Assembly: GCA_937923175.1 (NCBI GenBank)
Contig: CALALB010000023.1
Location: forward strand, 48,563 to 112,562
Length of the DNA: 64,000 nucleotides
Direction of reading: 5' to 3'
Source of the DNA: an uncultured Chromatiaceae bacterium
Lineage (GTDB): Bacteria > Pseudomonadota > Gammaproteobacteria > Chromatiales > Chromatiaceae
Part shown: piece after piece, positions 54,407 through 63,899 of the stretch
Position numbering within the stretch: the stretch's first letter is position 1
Layout: each line of letters starts with the position of its first letter
Translations under genes and position numbers: made by a program
Notes under the pieces: generated by a model
Seen by the model: only the letters and a program-made list of their open reading frames with translations
Databases searched by the model: none
What the model was told of the DNA's origin: nothing

Positions 54407-56248
54407 TCACCCAGCCTGACCACGGGTATTGAAGGCAACCTGCCAACCCTCTCCCCCGCCCTCTACAGGGATGGCAGTCAGCTCCAGGGTTCCCACCTCG
54501 GTTACCGCCGCCTGCAGATGGACGGCGACGACCTCGCCTGGTTTGCGTCCCTCGGCGGTTAGGGTGGTCTGGATTTCGGCAAGCTCGAAAAGCTCGTTCT
54601 CGTCCCAGGATGCAAGCAGGTCACCAACCTGATCGGTGCGGCGCACACTCGAGCCAAAAAAGCGAAAACGTACCGGCTCGCCGACGATCAAACCAAACTC
54701 CTGGGGCGGGGCCACTGGCGGCGAGCCCTCTTCTAGACCGAATGGCACCAAACATAATGCCTGAAGCTCAGGCTCCATACCTGGAACTGCGGGCATGGTG
54801 CTCTCAACCCCGACATAATAGCTATGCGAGGTCCCACCACGAATCCGCACCCCGCCGTGGCCTCGGACATAGGTATAAAAGGCCGCACCCCTGGCGACCG
54901 CATGATCGAGGTCATGGGCCAATAACCGGCGCGCTGGCGGTGCACCTTCAGCGGCCAACCAGGTGTTCAATACAGACATCACTCGCTCTTGCATAATCTC
55001 GGCCTTAAAGACCCCACCGTTAAAGAGCACCGCGGTCGGGCGCAAAAAGGTTGCCTCGGCAGGCTGGCCGATAAATCCGGCAAGCTCCTGGGTCGCGCCA
55101 CTTTGCCGGCTCAAGAATGCCGCCAGGTGACGGGTAATCGCCGGGTCCTGGGCATAGGGCAGACCCATGGTAGTGAGCGCTGCCCGCGGACGCATGGCAG
55201 GACGGCTGGTGACCTCGACCATAGGGAAAAAGCCCTCGAGCAGGCTTGTCTCGACCTCAGCCCGGGTGAGCTCAGTGCGGATACTGCCCCCGATCAGCCG
55301 CGAGCTTCGGCTCGGGACCACCACCGGCAGGCGCTCGAGCCTGGGATCGGCGAGCAAGGTCTCCTTGGCCTGCCGGCAGGCATGGGTGAGGGCCTGGATC
55401 TGCCAGCGATCGAGTTCGACCCCATTGGCCTTGAGCTTATCCTTGAGCCTATACGCCAGGGCAAGGTCCATATTGTCGCCGCCGAGCAGGATATGTTCAC
55501 CGACGGCGATCCGATTGAGCTCCAGGTTTCCCCCTTGCTCGGTCACCGCGATCAACGAGAAATCGGTCGTCCCCCCGCCGACATCGACCACCAGAATCAC
55601 CTCGCCGACCTTGACCTCGCGTCGCCAGCCACCCGCGGTCTCTTGAATCCAGCTATAGAGAGCCGCCTGGGGCTCTTCGAGCAGGACAAGGTGCCGGATA
55701 CCGAGGGTGCGCGCGGCCTCTGCCGTCAACTCGCGCGCTGCCGGATCAAAGGAGGCCGGCACCGTAACCGTGACCTCTAGCTCCTCGAGGGGGGCATCGG
55801 GATGGGCCATGTTCCAGGCCTGGCGCAGATGATCGAGATACTGGACGCTCGCTGCAAATGGCGAGATCTGGGGAATCTCCGGGAGGACACCAGGCGGCAG
55901 GATCGGCGCCTTGCGATCGACATCGGGATGACAGAGCCAACTTTTCGCACTGGCTACCAGACGCACTGGGGTCGTGCTGCCTTGGGCGCGCGCAAGCTCA
56001 CCGACGATTTGGCTGGGATCGGACGACCAGGGCAGTCTCAGATCAGCCGCCCGAAATTCATCGGGATGGGGAAGATACAAAAACGAGGGCAACAGGGTAC
56101 GCGCCTCGACTGCACCCGGGGCAACGAGCTGAGGAATGGGGAAGATCTCGAGGAGAACGCGCTCACCCTCGCTGCGCTCGTTATCGATCCAGGCGAGTGC
56201 AGAATGGGTGGTCCCTAGATCGATCCCGATCGCATACCGGCCGCTCAT
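54407..56248 (-). CDS. Hsp70-family protein (non-DnaK)
   Basis: A 613-residue actin-fold ATPase. The phosphate-1 loop reads YAIGIDLGTTHSALAW and phosphate-2 VILVVDVGGGTTDFSLI; the adenosine motif region lies at LFNGGVFKAEIM. The substrate-binding half differs from DnaK and lacks its lid. DUF2760 is encoded immediately upstream with a four-base overlap, a pairing seen in other bacteria. Function unknown; a dedicated chaperone or sensor for the partner is a reasonable guess. Confidence 0.87.
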   Translation of the reverse strand: MSGRYAIGIDLGTTHSALAWIDNERSEGERVLLEIFPIPQLVAPGAVEARTLLPSFLYLPHPDEFRAADLRLPWSSDPSQIVGELARAQGSTTPVRLVASAKSWLCHPDVDRKAPILPPGVLPEIPQISPFAASVQYLDHLRQAWNMAHPDAPLEELEVTVTVPASFDPAARELTAEAARTLGIRHLVLLEEPQAALYSWIQETAGGWRREVKVGEVILVVDVGGGTTDFSLIAVTEQGGNLELNRIAVGEHILLGGDNMDLALAYRLKDKLKANGVELDRWQIQALTHACRQAKETLLADPRLERLPVVVPSRSSRLIGGSIRTELTRAEVETSLLEGFFPMVEVTSRPAMRPRAALTTMGLPYAQDPAITRHLAAFLSRQSGATQELAGFIGQPAEATFLRPTAVLFNGGVFKAEIMQERVMSVLNTWLAAEGAPPARRLLAHDLDHAVARGAAFYTYVRGHGGVRIRGGTSHSYYVGVESTMPAVPGMEPELQALCLVPFGLEEGSPPVAPPQEFGLIVGEPVRFRFFGSSVRRTDQVGDLLASWDENELFELAEIQTTLTAEGRKPGEVVAVHLQAAVTEVGTLELTAIPVEGGGEGWQVAFNTRGQAG

Positions 56249-56940
56249 AGCTCGACCTCCGCCGCTGCGATGATATGGGGATCATGACCGCTTGCGATCT
56301 GGGGCAAACGGGTCTCGATGACCCGCCAGCCGCGATGGGCCAGGGTGCCGATAAAAGGCGGGTCGCCGACGAGATGACCGGTCGGACGAATGGCCGAGGC
56401 GTCGAATCCAGGCTCTAGGGTGATACGGCTGCCCTCTGGCTCGTCACACACCGGCACCAGGGTCAAATACTCCGCAATGACCCGACGGCAGCCTTGATGG
56501 ACCACCCGCGCGCCCCGCCCGACCTCCTCATCCGAATAGAGCCGGATATCCTCCTGAATGAAATCGACAAACCGCCCTTCCTTTTGCAAGAGACCCAAGA
56601 GGACCAGGGCTGAGTCTGGTGGGGTCTCTTGGAGCGGTGCGCCAACCATCCTTGGCGATTGGTCCGGTTGAGGCCCGATACTGGTCCTCGGACCCTGACC
56701 GAGAAGCCCAGATACCCTGTGCGCAAACTCAGGGTCAACCAGGATACGTACCCCGAGCCTCCAGACCAGCTGGAGCCGTTTGAACATCGGCTGGGCCTGA
56801 GCCTGGGCCCTCTGCAGCCAGCGGGCAAGCTCCAGCACAACCCGTTTCAGCCAAGGTAAAAGGGATTGATTGAAATATCTCTGCCCTTGCGCACTCATGA
56901 GGGCAAGTCGCTGCCAGATAGACTGAACCGAAACCGGCAT
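56245..56940 (-). CDS. DUF2760 protein, Hsp70 partner
   Basis: A 231-residue protein. The N-terminal ~80 residues are helical and amphipathic; the C-terminal DUF2760 domain (about 100-230) has the family core DSALVLLGLLQKEGRFVDFIQEDI, then EEVGRGARVVHQGCRRVIAEY. There is no signal peptide. Family function is unknown. It overlaps the Hsp70-family gene (ATGA), so the products are probably made in fixed ratio and may bind each other. Confidence 0.85.
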   Translation of the reverse strand: MPVSVQSIWQRLALMSAQGQRYFNQSLLPWLKRVVLELARWLQRAQAQAQPMFKRLQLVWRLGVRILVDPEFAHRVSGLLGQGPRTSIGPQPDQSPRMVGAPLQETPPDSALVLLGLLQKEGRFVDFIQEDIRLYSDEEVGRGARVVHQGCRRVIAEYLTLVPVCDEPEGSRITLEPGFDASAIRPTGHLVGDPPFIGTLAHRGWRVIETRLPQIASGHDPHIIAAAEVEL

Positions 56941-57006
56941 AAAGACAGTCCTCTTGGAAATCGATCGGATGGGGCCCGATTGTAGCTGATGACCGGGGAT
57001 GACTGC

Positions 57007-57741
57007 TCAACTGAAAGGCTCACGGCGCCAGATTTGGGCCGAATGGCTTAAGACCTCTCCGACCCCACCGTGCCATTCAGCAAGCACCAGGCGCTGAACG
57101 GGCTGCCCATCGAGCAGAAAGGGATGATCGCCTGGGCGATGGGTATGCCCGTGGATCAGGCGCCTAGCCTGATAACGCCGCAGATAATGTTCGACGGTTT
57201 TCTGTTCGACATCCATGATCGCCGCGGGTTTTTCGATAGTGGCCGAGGCACTCAGGCGCCGGTATGACTCGGCGATCATCTGGCGTCTGAGGAGTGATCG
57301 CCGTAAAAACAGCCATTGAACCAAGGGGTTGCGCAAACGGCGGCGCAGGCGCTGATAATCCAGATCCTGGGTACAGAGCAGATCACCATGCATCAACAGG
57401 GTCGGTTCTCCGCCGATCTGAATCAGCGATGGATCCGGCAACGGCTGACAGCCGGTCAGCTCCATGAAGCGCCGACCGAGTAAAAAATCGCGGTTGCCGC
57501 GCACTAGGGCGCACTCTGTCCCCGAGGCGGTCAGGATGCGCAGCGCCTGGATGACCCTCTGATTGAAAGGGTTGAGATCATCATCCCCAATCCAGACATC
57601 GAATAGATCCCCAAGAATATAGAGCCTGGAGGCAGCGCGCGCCCGCTCCTGCAGAAAATGCAGAAAGCATTCAAGGGTTTCGGGACGATCTGGGCTTAGA
57701 TGGAGATCGGAAATAAACAAAGACTCGCCATCTCCAGCCAT
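57007..57741 (-). CDS. lpxH: UDP-2,3-diacylglucosamine diphosphatase
   Basis: Lipid A pathway calcineurin-like phosphoesterase that yields lipid X. The 244-residue protein has metal-site motifs FISDLHLSPDRP, LGDLFDVWIGDDD, VRGNRDFLLG, MHGDLLCTQD and LIHGHTHRPG, all in order. The ATG at 57741 (MAGDGESLFISDLHL) lies seven bases after the ankyrin gene stop; an ATG at 57765 is also in frame. Third gene of an operon with the deaminase and ankyrin lipoprotein. Confidence 0.93.
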   Translation of the reverse strand: MAGDGESLFISDLHLSPDRPETLECFLHFLQERARAASRLYILGDLFDVWIGDDDLNPFNQRVIQALRILTASGTECALVRGNRDFLLGRRFMELTGCQPLPDPSLIQIGGEPTLLMHGDLLCTQDLDYQRLRRRLRNPLVQWLFLRRSLLRRQMIAESYRRLSASATIEKPAAIMDVEQKTVEHYLRRYQARRLIHGHTHRPGDHPFLLDGQPVQRLVLAEWHGGVGEVLSHSAQIWRREPFS

Positions 57742-57748
57742 CCTGCCG

Positions 57749-58450
57749 CTAATCTGCCTGCCCATCCCCTGTTCCTGCCTCAGCCGAAACCCTTGGAAGC
57801 GCCCCATTGCGCTCTAGGGTCTCCAGGATCCGCGCGCGGTCATCGCGCTGAGGACCAAGCCGAGACCGGGCTAGATCAAGGGGTCGGTAACCATCGGCAT
57901 CCGGTTGATTGACCTCGGCACCGAGCAGGATCAGACGCACGACTGTCTCTAAATGTTCCCCTTTGATAGCGGCGATAAGGGCCGTCTCGCCGCTCGGACC
58001 TGGTCGGTTAAGATGGGCGCCTTGGCGCAATAAGAACTCGAAGCTGTCGCGATGGACCACCCCCATGCTTGCCAGTTCAATCAATAAGGCTTGAGGATCG
58101 AGCGGTACCCCGGACCGCTGCAACAGCTCAGCGACCCGGGTCTTGCCGTGGATCAGGGCCAAGTACAATGGGGTATGACCCTGGGCATCAGTGCGCAGAG
58201 GATCCGCGCCGCCTTGCAGCAATAGACGCACAATGGCGACATTGCCTTGCCGGGCTGCGACATGCAATGGATAGTCGCCAGCGGCATCCGGCTGGTTGAG
58301 GGCTGTTCCCCAATACAGATGGCGTTTGATCTGATCCAGGTCGCCGACCGCTACCGCCCGGTGGAGGTTTAGGGTCGGCGGCGCAGGCTCGCTACAGGCG
58401 ACCAGGAGACCAATCAGGACAAATCGGGCAAGCCTTGAAGCGGCACTCAT
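57749..58450 (-). CDS. Ankyrin-repeat lipoprotein
   Basis: A 233-residue protein with a lipoprotein signal (MSAASRLARFVLIGLLVACS, lipobox LVAC) and about five ankyrin repeats from residue 30 to 215, such as DYPLHVAARQGNVAIVRLLLQGGADP and GETALIAAIKGEHLETVVRLI. It is expected to be anchored in the envelope and to bind a protein partner. The start is the ATG at 58450, which overlaps the deaminase stop. Confidence 0.86.
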   Translation of the reverse strand: MSAASRLARFVLIGLLVACSEPAPPTLNLHRAVAVGDLDQIKRHLYWGTALNQPDAAGDYPLHVAARQGNVAIVRLLLQGGADPLRTDAQGHTPLYLALIHGKTRVAELLQRSGVPLDPQALLIELASMGVVHRDSFEFLLRQGAHLNRPGPSGETALIAAIKGEHLETVVRLILLGAEVNQPDADGYRPLDLARSRLGPQRDDRARILETLERNGALPRVSAEAGTGDGQAD

Positions 58451-59052
58451 GGCTGGATACTGATTGGGATCGGCTGGCAAACAGGACGCGGGCCATAGAT
58501 CTCGCCCCCCGAACGCACATATTCAGTGAGGATTGCCGCAGCCTCGGCGCGCAACAGGTCGGTTGCGACCTTGATCCCGCGCCTCGCATAGGCAGAGATC
58601 CAATCCCGAGGCTTATCCCCCTCATCGAATCCGGCAGCCCGGGCATCGGCATCGCGCGCACCGATGATCAACCGCTTGATCCCTGTCCAGGGAATGGCCC
58701 CCAGACACATGGCGCAGGGCTCGGTGCTGGTATACAGGACGCACCCCCCAGGAACCGCCTCCCCGAGGTCATAATGCCCCAAGCGCTGCTGGGCAAGACC
58801 GATGGCCAACATCTCGGCATGGGCGAGCGAGCAATGGCTCGCCACCACCCGATTGACCCCGACTGCAATCAACTGCCCCTCTTGCTCACTCAAAACCGCC
58901 GCAGCAAAGGGACCACCCGTGCCCAGGCGGATATTTTCGCTGGCTAGGCTAAGGACTAGACGCATCCGGCCCTCATCATCGGCAGGGATCGGATGATGCG
59001 CTGTCAGAAATCCATCGATCCAGTCAGGGAGAGCGATTCGAATCTCCTGCAT
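58447..59052 (-). CDS. Nucleoside/guanine deaminase family protein
   Basis: A 201-residue cytidine-deaminase-fold hydrolase with the zinc-binding HAEMLAI and TEPCAMCLGAIPW motifs; Glu in HAE is the proton shuttle. The sequence around MCLGAIPWTGIKRLIIGA resembles guanine deaminase or tRNA adenosine deaminase-like enzymes; it is longer than TadA and has a C-terminal helical part. Substrate not certain. It is divergent from yceI across about 130 bases. Confidence 0.84.
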   Translation of the reverse strand: MQEIRIALPDWIDGFLTAHHPIPADDEGRMRLVLSLASENIRLGTGGPFAAAVLSEQEGQLIAVGVNRVVASHCSLAHAEMLAIGLAQQRLGHYDLGEAVPGGCVLYTSTEPCAMCLGAIPWTGIKRLIIGARDADARAAGFDEGDKPRDWISAYARRGIKVATDLLRAEAAAILTEYVRSGGEIYGPRPVCQPIPISIQP

Positions 59053-59186
59053 ATGATTGATTGCCCCTGGCGGTGACTTGTATCCGGCATTTTGGAATCC
59101 ATTTTAAGCCCTGCTGCTTTGGAGTGGCTGAAACACACCCGAATTCCCCATGTTTAACCGATAACCCGCCTGGAGGATCCCAAAAG

Positions 59187-59789
59187 ATGCGCGGTTTGCT
59201 CAAGCGAATTGCATTTGGCAGCACCCTTGCCTGCTTTGCCCTGCCAGTACTTGCCGGCTGGACCCTTGAGTCCGACAACGCAGCCGTCACCTATGTCACT
59301 ATCAAGTCCAAGGATATCCCCGAGAATAATCATTTCCGGGATCTGCGCGGTCAGATCGATGACCAGGGGCAGGCCACCCTGACCCTGATGCTCGATAGCG
59401 TTGAGACATTGGTCCCGATCCGCAATGAGCGCATGCGCGAGATCCTATTCGAGACCGCCAATTTCAAGGAGGCGACGCTCAAGGCCAAGCTCGATCCCAG
59501 GATGCTCAGCGAACTTGCCCCAGGCCAGGTCAGGCGGATTGCCGCTGAGGGACAATTAAGCCTGCATGGCCAGGCCCAGAGTCTGACCCTATCCTTTCTG
59601 GTGGGGCGTTTGGATAAGGACAGGTTGATGGTGGCGACCGCCGAGCCAGTTCTCATCCAGGCCGGCAAGTTTGGCTTGAGCCAAGCGGTTGAAAAGCTGC
59701 GCGAGATCGCCGGCCTGCCCAGCATCAGCGAGGCAGTCCCAGTGACCTTCGTGGGGACCTTTGTCCAGACGGCAGCCAAAGGGCCGTAA
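59187..59789 (+). CDS. YceI-family periplasmic protein
   Basis: A 200-residue protein with a signal peptide (MRGLLKRIAFGSTLACFALP, cleavage after VLA) and a lipocalin-like YceI domain that binds isoprenoid chains in known members. Seen are NNHFRDLRGQIDDQGQATLTL, MREILFETANFKEATL, and the C-terminal VPVTFVGTFV strand. GGAGG ten bases before the ATG at 59187 supports the start. Role probably in quinone or isoprenoid handling in the envelope. Confidence 0.87.
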   Translation: MRGLLKRIAFGSTLACFALPVLAGWTLESDNAAVTYVTIKSKDIPENNHFRDLRGQIDDQGQATLTLMLDSVETLVPIRNERMREILFETANFKEATLKAKLDPRMLSELAPGQVRRIAAEGQLSLHGQAQSLTLSFLVGRLDKDRLMVATAEPVLIQAGKFGLSQAVEKLREIAGLPSISEAVPVTFVGTFVQTAAKGP

Positions 59790-59973
59790 GATATCCTCAC
59801 CCGGCCTCCGTGTCCCCCTGTCCAGAGGGATGCGGGGCTCGGGCCTCGCCAAAACCTGACCTCAGGTAAACCTGCCATTGCAAGCCGGTTCGGTCAGAGG
59901 CATCCAGCGTCTCAGGAGTGAGCCAGACCATCGCTATACCGCAGCGCAGCTTGCAATGACGTGGTTGTCACCC

Positions 59974-62130
59974 CTAACGCCCTGCCATCCCTTGGTCGCG
60001 CAACCAGCTCAGATCCTGAAGCTCAGCGACCCGCTCAGGTGGATAACCGAGTGCAGCAAAGTCCATGACCCCGTTTGGCGCATGGCAGTCGGCACATCTA
60101 TGTCCTTGGCGTTGGATACCATGATTGACCATGAGGGTTCCCATCTGACGCATCCAGCGCGGCTCGACATCGATCAATTGATCCCCTACCAGGGGATAAC
60201 GCGCCTGCCAACCGCCCGTCGCCCCAAAATAGGCCATGAACTCATCCATCATATAACGCTTAAATGGCTCCTGATACATGCGCTGGACGATCGGGTCTTG
60301 AATGGCGCGTTTCAGCGAGGCCAGGGTATCACCGGTCTCGTAATAGCTCTTGTAATCAAAGGGTAGAATCATGGCGCCGAATGGACCCTGATTATTGAGG
60401 TCCTCATACATCATGGCGTTGAAGATCTTGAACGGATAGATCCGGCTTTGCCCTTCCTGCATCGCCGGGCGCAGGTTTTGGTCGATCATGGCGCGCCGCC
60501 GTTCGATGAACTCAGGTGCAAGCTGCGAAAGCGGATCGGTCGCCATACGCACATAGCGCTCGACATCGATCTCCGGATAGCGCTGTTTCAGCTCGATCGC
60601 CTTGGCGCGCACCGAGGCAATGATCTCGGGATCCATGATTCGCACTAGTTGATTCATCAAGGGGTCATAGGTGTCTGATCCATCTGGATGGCTGCCCAGG
60701 GCATTGGCCAGGAAGGTCCCGTTCCCGTTGAACCAGAGATAGATAAACCCCTTGCCCGGCTCGCCCGAGCGATAGATATCAGTCGGCTCCCAAATCCCCT
60801 CCTCTGGGTTCCAGGTTGGGTGCACCCAATCGCGCAAAACGACATTGTTTGGCTCAAGGCGCGGGATATGGCAGGTCTCACAGGCGAGACGCGCGATATG
60901 CCCGTTGAGCAGTGCCTGATCTGGGGAGCTGTTATGGGGCGCGCGGCTATGGCAGGTCTCGCAGGAAACCTCCTGAGCCGGCAGATCATTGGCGACCAGA
61001 TCCACCCCCATCCGCCCGCGCGGGATCTTATGACCCTGGGGCCGGTGGCAATCGGTGCATTGCACCCCGGCCGCGGCATGGACATCGTCTTGCGGGCTGA
61101 ATGGACTGCCCCGCTTGGCGCCCTGGTGCAGGATACGCTGATGCCGATAGCCTAACGCCTTGGCCGCTTGGTTATAGGCATAGGCATCGCCGCCCAGATT
61201 GTGCTGATGGCAGCGCAGACAGTGTTCTGAACGAATCGGACCGACGCTGAGGGCTGCCTTAAGGCTGCGGTCCTGGTCCCAGCGCAGCCCATAGCGGTCC
61301 TGAATCACCACCCGGTGGTTCATGTCATAGGCGGATGCATGACAGATCAGACAATCAATCCCCTCCTTGGCGGTCTGCGGGACCTCGCCAAAGGGGAGCA
61401 TCTGCTCGGTTGCCGGCTGATAGTTGCCGCCGATATGGCACTGACCGCAGCCCTCACTGCGCAGCGCCGGCGCCTGGGCATGTTCTGGCCGGCTTTCGAC
61501 CAGGACCGCCCAACCGGTCCAGCTAAAGCTACCTGGAATTCCACAGGCCCGGTTGATCTTGCCGATTGGGATCTGACGCAAGCCTTCGTTGACCCGCCGT
61601 CCATCATAGCCATAGGTTGAAAAGCCGCCCGAACTGCTTTGAAAACGAAAATGCACCGAATTGACCAGGTCATCCAGGGTATTGACCTGCAAGCGTCTGC
61701 CATCGGGATGTTTGACCACGATGATCTCATGGCATTGCAAACAGGTTTTGGGTCCCTCATAACGCCGGATCCCAGCATTGCGGAAATATTTAATATGGCG
61801 TGGCTCGGTATCGCGGATCAATGATTCAATATTCATCAGGATCTCGATCTTGATCCGGCTGGCAAAGGGGTCCTGCTCATCCGAGACAATCGCCTCGGCC
61901 CGCCGTCGACGTGCCTGTTCGCTGAGTGCCTGGGCGATGGCCTCGAACTCATTCTCACTGACCAGACGGCTGCTATCATAGGTCAAGGGCGCATTGATCT
62001 TACCAACATAGGATTCGAATAGACGTGGATAAAGCGTGCGATAGAAAAACACCCCGACAAGTACGACCAAACCGATTACCAGTAATCCGCGTTTAGACTT
62101 TCGGCTCAACAGGATTGCCACCGGATTCAT
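59974..62130 (-). CDS. Membrane-anchored octaheme cytochrome c
   Basis: A 718-residue protein with one N-terminal membrane helix (about 15-33) and no cleavage site. Eight CxxCH haem sites follow: CLQCH, CGQCH, CLICH, CLRCH, CTDCH, CETCH, CETCH and, after a gap of about 250 residues without haem, CADCH near the C terminus. No CxxCK or other active-site variant was found. Its start overlaps the cytochrome b stop (ATGA), so it is the third cistron of the cluster. It is longer than octaheme tetrathionate reductase and hydroxylamine oxidoreductase, and I cannot assign it to a described family. Confidence 0.85.
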   Translation of the reverse strand: MNPVAILLSRKSKRGLLVIGLVVLVGVFFYRTLYPRLFESYVGKINAPLTYDSSRLVSENEFEAIAQALSEQARRRRAEAIVSDEQDPFASRIKIEILMNIESLIRDTEPRHIKYFRNAGIRRYEGPKTCLQCHEIIVVKHPDGRRLQVNTLDDLVNSVHFRFQSSSGGFSTYGYDGRRVNEGLRQIPIGKINRACGIPGSFSWTGWAVLVESRPEHAQAPALRSEGCGQCHIGGNYQPATEQMLPFGEVPQTAKEGIDCLICHASAYDMNHRVVIQDRYGLRWDQDRSLKAALSVGPIRSEHCLRCHQHNLGGDAYAYNQAAKALGYRHQRILHQGAKRGSPFSPQDDVHAAAGVQCTDCHRPQGHKIPRGRMGVDLVANDLPAQEVSCETCHSRAPHNSSPDQALLNGHIARLACETCHIPRLEPNNVVLRDWVHPTWNPEEGIWEPTDIYRSGEPGKGFIYLWFNGNGTFLANALGSHPDGSDTYDPLMNQLVRIMDPEIIASVRAKAIELKQRYPEIDVERYVRMATDPLSQLAPEFIERRRAMIDQNLRPAMQEGQSRIYPFKIFNAMMYEDLNNQGPFGAMILPFDYKSYYETGDTLASLKRAIQDPIVQRMYQEPFKRYMMDEFMAYFGATGGWQARYPLVGDQLIDVEPRWMRQMGTLMVNHGIQRQGHRCADCHAPNGVMDFAALGYPPERVAELQDLSWLRDQGMAGR

Positions 62131-62750
62131 CGCAATGATTCCTCCCGATGCCAGCCGGTGAGCATGGCCTTGAGGTTCGTCGTTAGGGTCTCACCGGTGG
62201 TGATGATATAAATATGAACCAAGAGAAAAAGCACCAAGAGATAGGCCACTGTCAGATGGATCATGGCCACTACCCAGGTGCTGGGGAGGTCCCAGAGTGT
62301 CTCTGGGAGATAGGGCGAGAATAAAAAAGACCAACCACTGAGGATCAAGAACGGCATGAGCCCATACATGACACCAAGATAGCTCAATTGCTGCAAGACA
62401 TTGAATTTCAATTCGGCAGTCACATGAAAGGGGTGCGGCTTATTTTGGAATATCCCATGGGCATAATAACTGATCTGATCAATCAAATTGTTGATCAATC
62501 CATGAACTCGGATGAGATAATGCCGCCCGTTGTCGGTCATTGCATTTCCGATGACAAATCCAATCCAGCCGACTGTCAATAAAATACCCGCGGTGTTATG
62601 CACCCTGACTGCAAGCCTAAAGGGCATCAACCAATCGCCACCGGAAAAATGCATGCTGGCGCCAGTATAGACCAGGGTTAAAAATAACAACGCATTGCCC
62701 CAATGCCAAATACGCAACCAGAGGGGGTAGAGATAAAGCGCCTTCATCAT
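62127..62750 (-). CDS. Cytochrome b membrane subunit (b561/thiosulfate-reductase type)
   Basis: A 207-residue integral membrane protein with four to five helices. Histidines suited to two b haems are in WLRIWHWGN (helix 1), VRVHNTAG (helix 2), and the last helix region MIHLTVAYLLVLFLLVHIYI. It resembles the cytochrome b subunits of thiosulfate reductase and Ni-hydrogenase, which exchange electrons with quinone. ATG at 62750 overlaps the heptaheme gene stop by one base (TAATG), with GGGAG upstream. Confidence 0.86.
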   Translation of the reverse strand: MMKALYLYPLWLRIWHWGNALLFLTLVYTGASMHFSGGDWLMPFRLAVRVHNTAGILLTVGWIGFVIGNAMTDNGRHYLIRVHGLINNLIDQISYYAHGIFQNKPHPFHVTAELKFNVLQQLSYLGVMYGLMPFLILSGWSFLFSPYLPETLWDLPSTWVVAMIHLTVAYLLVLFLLVHIYIITTGETLTTNLKAMLTGWHREESLR

Positions 62751-63694
62751 TATCTCCCTTTGAGACGGCGGTAGGCGAGATAACGTCCCCACCCATGCGC
62801 CCCTAGACCCAGAATGCTCAGACCGATCAGACCAAGCCCCAGTCTATCGAGCAATGGGCTGCGGCTCATGCCGACGACATAGGATTCATTGGAGATGGTC
62901 TGTGACCAGAGGCCTCGGCTCGCCATATCGCTTTCGGCTCGATAACGATAGAGCCGATTCAGCAGCCTAGGCTCTTTGGAATGACAATCGACGCAATCTG
63001 TGTTGCTCTCCTGAGCGGCAAGTATCTGATGGGAAACCGGCTGATCCGCGGGTGTCAAAGGGGTATGACACTCAAGACAGCGCACCGCCGCCCAGTGTTT
63101 ATCGCGCTTGGGCAACCAGAGATGTGCCCTGCTTTCTGGCTGGCGGATCTTTTGGTGACAAGATAGACAAAGCCTGTTGTCAGCGCGCACGATCTCGGCG
63201 AGCGGTTGACCGATCTCGGCATTGCGAAAGACATGCGCATCGTGACAGCGGTGACAATCGAATCCCTGGGCCTCGGGGGCGGTCGAGCGGGCATGGACGC
63301 TGGCATGGAACTCATCGCGGATGGTTTTAAAGCGATAGTTGCGCTCTGAGATCCTTTCGTCCTCCCGATGACAACCAAGGCAGGTGAGCCGTTGATTTGA
63401 GACCTCACGCGGATGGGGGTAGCGGTTGAAGCCACCCTCATGACAGTCCACACAGGCCATGGCTCCGTGGACCGAGTGGTCATACCCTTTGGGGTCGATA
63501 TAAAGGTCGATGATTGCGCCGGTTGTCGGATCGCGATAGGCAAGGGTCTGCATGCGGTGACAGCGCAGACAATGCCGATTCTCCGTGCCAAACTCAGCTT
63601 GGATACCCGCACCCACGCCAGCTGAAGCGCTCAGCAGTGCCACTATGAAAAATATGCCTAGGCGAATCAGCCTACCATGCCTGTGCGACATCAT
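62750..63694 (-). CDS. Exported heptaheme cytochrome c with C-terminal membrane helix
   Basis: A 314-residue protein with an N-terminal signal or anchor (RLIRLGIFFIVALLSASAG) and seven CxxCH sites: CLRCH, CVDCH, CLGCH, CHRCH, CLSCH, CLECH and CVDCH. A C-terminal membrane helix (LGLGLIGLSILGLGAHGWG) ends with a basic tail. The spacing recalls cytochrome c3/NrfH-like folds. It is the first gene of the haem trio, so electrons probably pass between it, the cytochrome b and the octaheme protein. Two consecutive ATGs (63694, 63691) follow a GGGGGG Shine-Dalgarno-like run. Confidence 0.84.
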   Translation of the reverse strand: MMSHRHGRLIRLGIFFIVALLSASAGVGAGIQAEFGTENRHCLRCHRMQTLAYRDPTTGAIIDLYIDPKGYDHSVHGAMACVDCHEGGFNRYPHPREVSNQRLTCLGCHREDERISERNYRFKTIRDEFHASVHARSTAPEAQGFDCHRCHDAHVFRNAEIGQPLAEIVRADNRLCLSCHQKIRQPESRAHLWLPKRDKHWAAVRCLECHTPLTPADQPVSHQILAAQESNTDCVDCHSKEPRLLNRLYRYRAESDMASRGLWSQTISNESYVVGMSRSPLLDRLGLGLIGLSILGLGAHGWGRYLAYRRLKGR

Positions 63695-63899
63695 GTCCCC
63701 CCTCAAAAACACCTCTCGCGCGGCCTGAACCAGACCCCTCGCCATTAGGCTACCAGAGTAGCGAATCTCGTCCACGCATCGATCTGGATTTTGCCTGTGT
63801 CGGTTAAACCAAGGGCCTTCCCGAGGGTGTCTTGAAAAACAGACAACCCCGCGGAAAACGACCCGCCCCTTGCGGCGCAGGTCTTGGCGCAGGACGAGA

